Source of the DNA: Aquarana catesbeiana
Taxonomy: Eukaryota; Chordata; Amphibia; Anura; Ranidae
Length of the DNA: 64,000 bases
Assembly (NCBI RefSeq): GCF_042186555.1
Contig: NC_133332.1
Coordinates: forward strand, 233,469,015 to 233,533,014
Reading direction: 5' to 3'
Shown here: piece by piece, positions 52,901 to 63,000 of the stretch
Layout of the letters: each line of letters begins with the position of its first letter
Numbering within the stretch: the stretch's first letter is position 1
Made by a program: the position numbers and the translations under genes
The notes under the pieces: generated by a model
What the model saw: the letters and a program-made list of their open reading frames with translations, nothing else
Databases searched by the model: none
What the model was told of the DNA's origin: nothing

Positions 52901-54036
52901 GGGAGGGCACACGGGGGGACACTGGAGGGGGAGGGCACACGGGGGGACACTGGAGGGGGAGGGCACACGGGGGGACACTGGAGGGGGAGGGCACACGGGG
53001 GGACACTGGAGGGAGAGCGCACACGGGGGGACACTGCAGGGAGAGCGCACACACACACACACACAGGGGGACACTGGAGGGAGAGCGCACACAGGGGGAC
53101 ACTGGAGGGGGAGAGCGCACACAGGGGGAGAGTGCACACAGGGGGACACTGGAGGGGGAGAGCACACACACACACAGGGGGACACTGGAGGGAGAGCACA
53201 CACACAGAGGGGGACACTGGAGGGAGAGCGCACACACAGAGGGGGACACTGGAGAGAGAGCGCACACAGAGGGGGACACTGGAGAGAGAGAGCGCACACA
53301 GAGGGGGACACTGGAGAGAGAGAGCGCACACACAGGGGGACACTGGAGAGAGAGAGCGCACACACAGGGGGACACTGGAGAGAGAGAGCGCACACACAGG
53401 GGGACACTGGAGAGAGAGAGCGCACACAGGGGGACACTGGAGAGAGAGGGCGCACACAGGGGGACACTGGAGGGGGAGAGCGCACACAGGGGGACACTGG
53501 AGGGGGAGAGCGCACACAGGGGGACACTGGAGGGGGAGAGCGCACACAGGGGGACACTGGAGGGGGAGAGCGCACACAGGGGGACACTGGAGGGGGAGAG
53601 CGCACACAGGGGGACACTGGAGGGGGAGAGCGCACACAGGGGGACACTGGAGGGGGAGAGCGCACACAGGGGGACACTGGAGGGGGAGAGCGCACACAGG
53701 GGGACACTGGAGGGGGAGAGCGCACACAGGGGGACACTGGAGGGGGAGAGCGCACACAGGGGGACACTGGAGGGGGAGAGCGCACACAGGGGGACACTGC
53801 AGAGAGAGCACACACACACAGGGGGACACTGGAGGGGGAGAGCACACACAGGGGGACACTGCAGAGAGAGCACACACACACACAGGGGGACACTGGAGAG
53901 CACACACACAGGGGGACACTGGAGAGCACACACACAGGGGGACACTGGAGAGCACACACACAGGGGGACACTGGAGAGCACACACACACACAGGGGGACA
54001 CTGGAGAGCACACACACACACAGGGGGACACTGGAG

Positions 54037-54072
<36 letters not shown>

Positions 54073-57000
54073 GGGACACTGGAGAGCACACACACACACA
54101 CAGGGGGACACTGGAGAGCACACACACACACACACACAGGGGGACACTGGAGAGCACACACACACACGGGGACACTGGAGAGCACACACACAGGGGGACA
54201 CTGGAGAGCACACACACAGGGGGACACTGTGGGGGTGGGGGGACCAGGAGAGTATCATGGGCCAGGGCAAGTTCTTAGAAAAACAATGCATACAACTGTT
54301 GTGCTGTCTGTTTTTATAACACTGACCTGCTGCTGCACACAAGGCAGGTCAGTGTGGGTGGCCAATGCGAACATGACACTCCGCTCCGCTGTCTGTCCGA
54401 TCTGTGTGCACTCTGCACTGCAGCCTCCAGCTCCCTTCCTGACACAACAGTCCCCCGCGGCATTGAGATATGGCTCCGCCCCTCAGCTGAGTTCCCCAGG
54501 GGGAGAGGTGGCCGGAGGCGCGCCTGTCTTAGTTTGCAATAATCCCCTGCCGGCTGCCGCTGATGGCTCCGTGATTGCTCTTTCACTCGGCAAGCAAGGA
54601 TTTCGTTCACTGCTCCTGGGGGGGGCGGGGGTTATCATACAATCTGCTTGATAAACTGCGGGCACCTCCAGGGGCAGACTGAGCCTCTCATGGGGCCCCC
54701 CTGACCCCGCGGGCCCTCGGTCCGTGCCCGAATGCCAGAATGGTCAGTCCGCCCCTGTCGCTAATCCTCTCTGAGAATACCAGACAGAAGGGAGATACTG
54801 TATACACTATTAGAGGTTGAATCTGGTAAATATCATCAGACTCTGATCAAATTTTTTTTATTTAAAGAAAAAATTAAAGACTTTTTTTGCCGATCTTCAA
54901 ACAGAACTGTAAAATATATGCTGGCCATATCCCTCAGAAAAAATTTCATTTTAAGTTAATTCGATTTTCTAATCATTAGTGGGGTCAAATAGATGTTCTT
55001 TTTGACCACAGTGATGGGAAAATTTGAAGGAGCAGAATAGAAAACTTCTTGGTCAAAGGAATTTTCAGACAGTGTATGTGGTTTTGATTCAGAAATTACA
55101 TTCATTTTAAAACTGAATATTGAAAGCAAGTGAATATTTCAAATGACATTCATTCTTTCAGCGAACGTAGAAAGATTTTTCGTAATGAATATTCTCGTCT
55201 GGAAATTGATACGTGTGGCCAGCATAAGGCTCGGTTCACACCTATGCAGTTTGCGTTTATTTCCTTTCTACAGTGGCTTTTGCATTTTTGCACACGCGAT
55301 TTTGCTGTGTGTTGTTTTTATTTTTTTTTTTTTTGTTTTTTTTTTTTTTGCCAATTTGTTAGGCAGATTAAAAAACGCAAATTGCTGCCTATCATCTACT
55401 AGGACCCCCAGGTCCTTTTCCATCCTAGATTCCCCCAGAGGTTCTCCCCCCCCCCAGTGTATAGATTGCATTCATGGTTTTTTTTGCCACCCAAATGCAT
55501 TATTTTATATTTTTCTACATTGAACCTCATTTGCCATGTAGTTGCCCACCCCATTAATTTGTTCAAATCTTTTTGCAAGGTTTCCACATCTTGCAGAGAA
55601 GTTATTGCCCTGCTTAGCTTATTATTGTCCGCAAATACAGAGATTGAACTGTTTACCCCATCCTCCAGGTCGTTTATGATCAAATTTAAACAAGATTGGT
55701 CCCAGCACAGAACCCTGGGGGACCCTACTACCCACCCCTGACCATTCCAAGTACTCCCCATTTATCATCACCCTCTGAACTCGCCCTTGTAGCCAGTTTT
55801 CAATCCATGTACTCATCCTATGGTCCATGCCAACGGACCTTATTTTGTACAGTAAACGTTTTATGGGGAACTGTGTCAAATGCTTTTTCAAAATCCTGAT
55901 ACACCAAGTCCACGGGCCTTCCTTTATCTAGATGGCAACTCGCCTCATAGAAGGTTAATAGATTGGTTTGGCAAGAACGATTCTTCATGAATCCATGCTG
56001 ATTACTGCTAATAATACCGTTCTCATTACTAAAGTCTTGTATATAGTCCCTTATCACCCCCCCTAATCACCCCCCCCCAAGAGTTTACATACTATTGATG
56101 TTGGGCTAACTGGTCTGTAATTCCCAGGGATATATTTTGGGGCCCTTTTTTTAAATATTGGTGCTACATTGGCTTTTCTGCAATCAGCTGGTACCATTCC
56201 AGTCAGTAGACTGTCAGTAAAAATGAGGAACAATGGTCTGGCAATTACTTGACAGAGTTCCCCAAGTACCCTCGGATGCAAGCCATCTGGTCCCAGTGAT
56301 TTATTAATGTTAAGTTTCTCAAGTCTAATTTTAATTCTGTCCCCTGTTAACCATGGAGGCGCTTCCTGTAATGTGTCATGAGGATAAACACTGCAGTTGT
56401 GGTTACTGAAGCCCCCCTATTCCCTTGTGAAGACTGAGGAGAAGAATAAATTTAATACCTTTGCCATCGCCCCATCCTTTGTAACCAGATGTCCTTCCTC
56501 ATTCTTTATGGGGGCCAATATGGTCTGTCCTCCCTTTTTTTACTGTTTACATACTTAAAGAATTTCTTGGGATTTTTTTTTTTTTTTTTTTGCTCTCCTC
56601 CGCTATGTGTCTTTCATGTTCTCTTAGCCATCCTTATTGCACCCTTACAAGGTCTAGGACTAGAATTATTGCTCTCGCTCCAACGATCGTGGCGATACCT
56701 CACGTGTGGTTTGAACAGTTTTCATATGCGAGCGCTGTTCACTTCTGCGTGTGAGCTCGGCGGGATGGGGCGCGTTTAAAATTTTTTTTTTTTTTCCTTT
56801 AACTTTTTATTTTTACACTTCTTTAAAAAAAAAAAAAAAAAATGTCCCTTTTATTCCTATTACAAGGAATGTAAACATCTCTTGTAATAGAAAAAAAAGC
56901 ATGACAGGACCTCTTTTAAATATGAGATCTGGGTTCAAAAAGATGTCATTTGAAAAAAAATAAAAAGGACTCTTAAGAGCTATGGGCGGAAGTGAAGTTT

Positions 57001-60000
57001 TGCCGTCTCTTCCGCCCTGCAATGGTATAGAGACGGGTGGGGGCCATCTTCCCCCCCTTTGTCTCCATACCTAACCAGGACACGATTGGCGCTACCGACG
57101 GCTCCGGTAAGCGGCGGGGGGAGGGGGGCCTCTCCCACCGCTGATAAGTGATCTTGCGGCGAAATCGCCGACCACTTATCTGAAATTGTACCACCAGCTG
57201 AAGAGGATACCAGGGTTATGGTAGCTAGCTGCTGCCACAACGATATCCCTCTTCAAAGTAATGACGCATAACAACGGCGGGCGTTCCGTAAGTGGTTCAA
57301 GTAGTACTAAAAGCTGAGGTGTGGTTGTTGTTTCGTTTTTTGTTTTGTTTTTTTTTTATTATGGCTATCATTTTAAATATAATGCAGATGCACAATACTG
57401 GTAAGAGTTTACTGTAATTGCAATTCCTTCTATTACCTCCTAGTCTATCAGCCTCCTCCTCTGGGTTCAGATGCTCATCTTTCCTGCGCAGACTCTTTAA
57501 AGTGATTATTTACTTTTTAACAAACATGTTATACTTGCCTGCTCTGTGTAATGGTTTTGCACAGAGCAGCCCTGGTTCTCCTCTTCTGCGGTCCCCCACC
57601 ACTTCTGGCTCCTCCTGCCTTCAAAGTGCCCCAATAGCAAGCTGCAAAGTATAGTATAGACTGGTTATAAAGGCAGAAGTTTGTTACCTTGATATAGGGG
57701 CACTAACTTTCTGCACAGGACTAAATGTCCCATGAGGCATTGCTCCTCACACATTCACACTCAAAATTTCTTAGGCACTTACATGTATGGATGGTGTACT
57801 GAGCTGTATGTGTGCTGCACTGTATTTCCTGATATGTAAACTAATAATGTATGCAGACCAACTAATCTGTTTGCCGATTAAGAGTATGAAAATAGTTGAC
57901 TATGATTAGTTTCGGCTCTACACTGCACATCACCCTGAACACACCATCCCCACCGTGAAACTTGGTGTTGGTAGCAGCATCATGTTGTGGGGATGCTTTT
58001 CTTCAGTAGGGACAGGGAAGCTGACAGAGCTTGAGCTATTTTGCAAAGAATGGGCAAAAATTTCACTCTCCTATGATGTGCAAAGCTGGTAGAAACGTAC
58101 TCAAAAAGACTTGCAGCTGTAATTTGCAGCGAAAGGTGGTTCTACAAAGTATTATTTTCGTTCACCTCACAATTATGTGCCACTTTGTGTTCGTCTATCA
58201 CACAAAATTCCAATAAAAGACATTTGTTTTTGGTTGTAACATTACAACTTATGCTTTTCAAGGCACTGTATGTAGTTTGCTTGGCTATCATTTGGGGTGG
58301 AAAGGTTACATTCAGAAGCAGCAAGTTGCATGTAAAATAACTTTTATAATCAATGTTTTTCCCAGTGGCTAAATGTGCTAAGTGAAGACCTACTCCAAGA
58401 GACTAGTGGCTGGAAATGCAGCAATTGGGCTTTACAAAGTATACTAATGCACAATAAATTTGTTTTTCTTTTGTCTTAGTGGTTGTAAACCCTTAAACTA
58501 CGTACACACTATCGGAAATGTTCGATGTGCGCTTGTTGACGGAAAGTCCGACCGTGTGTATGCTCCATCAAACATTTGCTGTCGGCATTTCCGCAAACAA
58601 ATGTTTGAGAGCAGCTTCTCAAATTTTCCGACTACAAAACTTGTTGTCGGAAAGTCCGATTGTGTGTACACAAGTCCGTCGCACAAAAGTTCATGCATGC
58701 TCTGAATCAAGCAGAAGGAGCCGGAATTTCCAACATTTGTGTGACCGTGTGTATGCAAGATGAGTTTGAGCCAACATCCTTCGGAAAATTTTGTCAGAAA
58801 ATCCGATCATGTGTACGGGGCATTAGTGTTAACCAAAAAAAAAAAAAGATTCTGATCCCTTTAAAGCAGATTACACAGCACAAGCTGTGTATTCTGCTTT
58901 AATCTGCCCCCCGCTAAATTGTAAAAAAAAAAAAAATCTGGCCGAACTGAACCTGCCACTTCCTGTATCAACCCCCACCCACCCCTGGGCCGACCACAAA
59001 AATCAGGGCTGCTGAGCCCTGACCACCGTGGTCGGCGTACGTCCCTCCATCATCCACAGCCCTGCTCTCCTCTCTCACACCCTCCTCCCTGCCTGTCAGC
59101 TCTGTCTCTGCCCCATCCCCACCGCTATCTGTACAAATTTATTTATATGGTCACTGCCAGCCCCTCTATTATAGTTAGGCATAGCACAGTGTATAAATCT
59201 TTTATAAAAACTAGGCTTGTAAATACCGATTTTAGCGTGATCTTCAGGCCCCTCACGTGACTTTCGGCCAGTTTCCAGGGCTACTGCAGGAGGGGTTGAG
59301 TGGCCATGTGTTCTCCCCGGCTGATGTCAGAGGGAGATCTCTGCCCCCTCCTGCAGAAGCCATCCATTAGGACTGTACAGCGGCTGCGAGTCATGTGACC
59401 GGCCTGAAGATGGTTTTAAATCGGTATTTACAAGCCTCGTTTTAAATAAGACATGTACAGTGTGCTATGCCTGCCTATAATAGAAAGGCTGGCACAGCTT
59501 TTATACTTTTGGGTTAACAAACACTGTAGCCTCCCTGGCGATTTTCCCGAGTGTGGCTCGGGGTTAAAATTCAGTACCATTAGCGGTAACCCCGAGCCAC
59601 ACTCGGGATCGCATTGCAGGATCCTGGGGCAGCGTTACTTACCTTGTCCCCGGGATCCTGCGATGTCCCCCGCAGTGTCCGAGGCCCCGTCCTCCTCCGA
59701 AGCCTCTCCGTGCCAGGCTCCGTTCCCTGCGAGCGGCGCGACGCACGGGGGCGGAGCCTGGCGGCAAATTCAAAAAAATGTCAAAATCATAACACATACA
59801 GTACTGTAATCTTACAGATTACAGTACTGTATGAAATGATTTCACATCCCTTTTGTCCCCAGTGCTCTGGCCCATGCCCTGCATGCAGTTTTACATGATA
59901 TACACTGTTCTTTCTGCCTGGAAACTGGAGATTGTCCATAGCAACCAAAAAGTGTCCCTTTACGTCAAAAGTGGCTTTAGACCAGCTAGAAAACAGCGAT

Positions 60001-63000
60001 AGTAAATTAGAACACTTGCAGAATTGAGCGATAGTGAATTGTGGGGAAATGTATTTTATTACTATTTTTTTTTATTTTTTTTAATTATTTATTTTTATTT
60101 ATTATATTATAATTTATGTTTTTGTGTTTCAAACTTTATCATACCCGGGATATCTACTAGACTCTGGTTTGGACAGATTTAAGTGTGTTATTGTTAAGAT
60201 TTACAGACCTACAATATAAAACGCCAAATTTCCATGCAAAATAATTGTACCGCTTTCAGCACCTAAAATCCGAAATAATCATACCGCCAGGGAGGCTAAA
60301 CATCCACGGAAGTGACTAGGCTCAGGTGATACAAAAATGAAACCAATCCTCCTACATAAGTTGTACATGTTTCATCTGCAGCCCTCTGTCCTCTACAGCC
60401 TTTTTTAGGCTCCATTCACACCTGAGCATTTTGTAGCTTGAAGCCTGAAGCTACAAAACGCTGGAGGGGAAAAAAATAAATTATTCTCTATGGAGATGGT
60501 TCACATCTCCACTCCAGAACGCCTGAAGCTCAAACGAGTTCTGGACCCTTTTTTGTCACGCGAATCGTGTAGTTTTGGGCGTTTTTTCTGCTTTTTACAT
60601 TGATGACCTTTTTGCCCTGCACAAAATCGCGGTAAACGCCGTAAAATCGTGCGATTTTTCTGCCTGAAAACGCCAAGCTCAGGTGTGAATGGGGCCTTAA
60701 AGTACACTGATTAAAGGTTATTTCTCAGCTCCAGCCGGCATTGGCAGGAATCTGGTGTCACATACTGCACAGCATAGAGAAGGGAGCTGAGTGAAATTTG
60801 AGACCTGAGCAGAGGGAAGGAACACCCCTCTACAGTCTCATAGGGAAACATGCACAGCTGAGGCTGTTCACCTTTTGTGCTGGGGGGAGGGTGCATGCTG
60901 TCTTCTGGGATTCTGGCTTAACCTGTCAGAGGGCAGTCATGCTAATAGGAAACCTACTAGGAGCTTTGAATTGGGGGATATGGTCTGCTCATTTTTCCGT
61001 TCAGAGGTTTCAACCACTTAGTCACGGTAAAAAAAATATTTTGCACCTTCAAGTCTTGGGAATCCTGTGTACGATTAATGGTACAAAGCCCCACAATTCA
61101 TTTGATTTCCAGGTTGTAATGTAACAAAACAGGGAAAAACACCAAAGGGGTGAATACTTTTGCAAGGCACTGTGTCTTTACTTATATCTGTAGAATTTTT
61201 GTGAAACTTATATCTGTCACTCTCTTGTCTTGCAGGCAATTACAGCAGCTCAGAGAAAAGGGGACGAGGTGGAGACTTCCAAAAAATGTAAGTTCTAAAT
61301 CCTTATCTGCCAAAAAAAAATAAGTGTAGTGGACCAGAGCTATGTACTGTCCAATAAAATCGAACACCGTATTTTAGATCCTTTTACAAAATAGACGTGT
61401 CCTGGGATAACTGGGACTACAATGACTTCATAGATGCATTGGACTTTAACAGTGCATAGACCCTTTTAAATCAAGGTTTAACTTAATAGCTTTAAGCTGT
61501 TAAATTACCTGATTGGTTAACATGAGATGGATTATTGTACCAAATAATATATTAAAAGAGCGCAGAGTATACGACCGTATAAATAGCCTGTCTGCACAGT
61601 GTACACTCGTTTCTAAAGTAAATGAAGCATAGAAATTCACTTAATGTACAAATGTTGATATCTGTCTCCAGGGTCTGCAGGACAGAATAAGCAGCACACA
61701 ATAACCAAGAACACAGCCAAGCTGGACAGAGAAACAGAGGAACTGCACCACGACAGAGTGCCACTAGAAGTGGGCAAAGTTATTCAGCAAGGCAGACAGA
61801 CTAAAGGCCTCACACAGAAGGACCTGGCCACTGTAAGCATTTAGACCCTACTCTTCTCTAGGCAGCTGATTTGACTTCTATGGGGAGGTATTTTGGAGAG
61901 CTAAAAAATTGCCTGATATGTCATGGAACAGAGCATACCTTTCTGTAGGGGCTCATGCACATAGATGTAAAATTAGCTTTGTTCAGATATGTACTTTATA
62001 TGGATCTCTATGCAGCTGTTTTGTTTCCTATGGGCATATGCACACTGATCTGTTTTGGTCCCCAGTGTTTAGCTGTGTGAACCAAACCTAGAAAAATCTT
62101 GGCCATATTTTACACTGTACACATGTAATCGTTAGTGCTAATGTTTACAGGTGTGTACAGCATATTGGCAGATTTTGATTACACACTGTTTACATGTTGC
62201 CCCTGACCTTGGCACAGTATTTTAAAGTATTCTGAATCTCAGTATGCATGCAGTGGCTGCCTAGTAAATGACTTGAACTAGGGGAGAAGTGGCCATGCAA
62301 GCTATCTGTATACCTCTCCTCTATATGGACTGTAAGTCCATTTGCTTCAGTTGCAGTACAGGCAACATATTTTGCAGAATCTTGCTGCTTGCAAGATCCT
62401 GCATAATTTTTTTGTGGCCATGTACATAGGTCCTAATGTTGACACTTTTAGACAGTGAGACTTTCTATAGCAAGACTTACATCTTGGCTAACGTATTAGT
62501 TCACTTTCAGACTGCTACATTTTGAAAGGTTTTCTTGTTAGGACAAAATGCACACAAACCCGATCCTCAACTTCGCTATGATCTACCTATTCTCTGTTCT
62601 TCTGTTGAAGCCCTCAGAAATATCCAGTACTTCTGGGTTTGACAAGCATACCACTTTGCCTTTATACCCAGAATACAGTGGTGAAAGCTGAGCAGGTGGT
62701 CTCCAGCTAAGGCACTGCCACATGGCTCCTACAGATGAACAGAGTGCTGGGGAAGCTCAACTCAACTAAGGTATTGGTGAGGAAGGGGGGGCAGGGGATA
62801 TAAGCCATTCTAAATACTGCAAGTTTTTAGTGGCTAAATGCAATGCAGCCATTTAATGAATCATGTTTTGAGAGACAGATACCAATTTAGAGGTTGCTGT
62901 AGATTATAGCAAGTGAACTTAGCCATTTTTACTTTACGCTGAAGCCCATAAGGCAATTGAGGTGACTGCATTGCCATTCCATCCTGTGTGTTTTTACCTG

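Larger units (their letters stand above)
52053..57919. mobile_element. 5.87-kb hAT-like element with perfect 8-bp target duplication
   Basis: ACACTGCA at 52045-52052 and 57920-57927. The ends GTAGGGCTGCAACTAAC and GATTAGTTTCGGCTCT are roughly inverted. It shares interior sequence with 29477-34734. It contains the nested element 52253-54757, a CR1-type LINE (55384-56560) and a TTAA-type fragment (about 56660-57300). No own transposase is seen. Confidence 0.88.
51650..58270 (+). pseudogene. Tc1-type transposase relic interrupted by a hAT-like element
   Basis: The left piece ends ..CTCTGTGTGGCGGAAAAC, encoding WRKTNTA. The right piece from 57928 continues HHPEHTIPTVKLGVGSSIML then WGCFS, contiguous transposase sequence once the insert and one target copy are removed. 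Upstream words ASKNGNSMAHLQ-like are broken by stops. The Tc1-type 3' end lies near 58160-58270 (CACACAAAATTCCAATAAA). Dead element in EDF1 intron 1. Confidence 0.85.

Noticed and set aside
52271..54651. Several 395-792 codon open frames on both strands
   Set aside because: They are translations of a 28-30 bp minisatellite lacking stop codons; the frames overlap on both strands, are low complexity, and show no recognisable domain.
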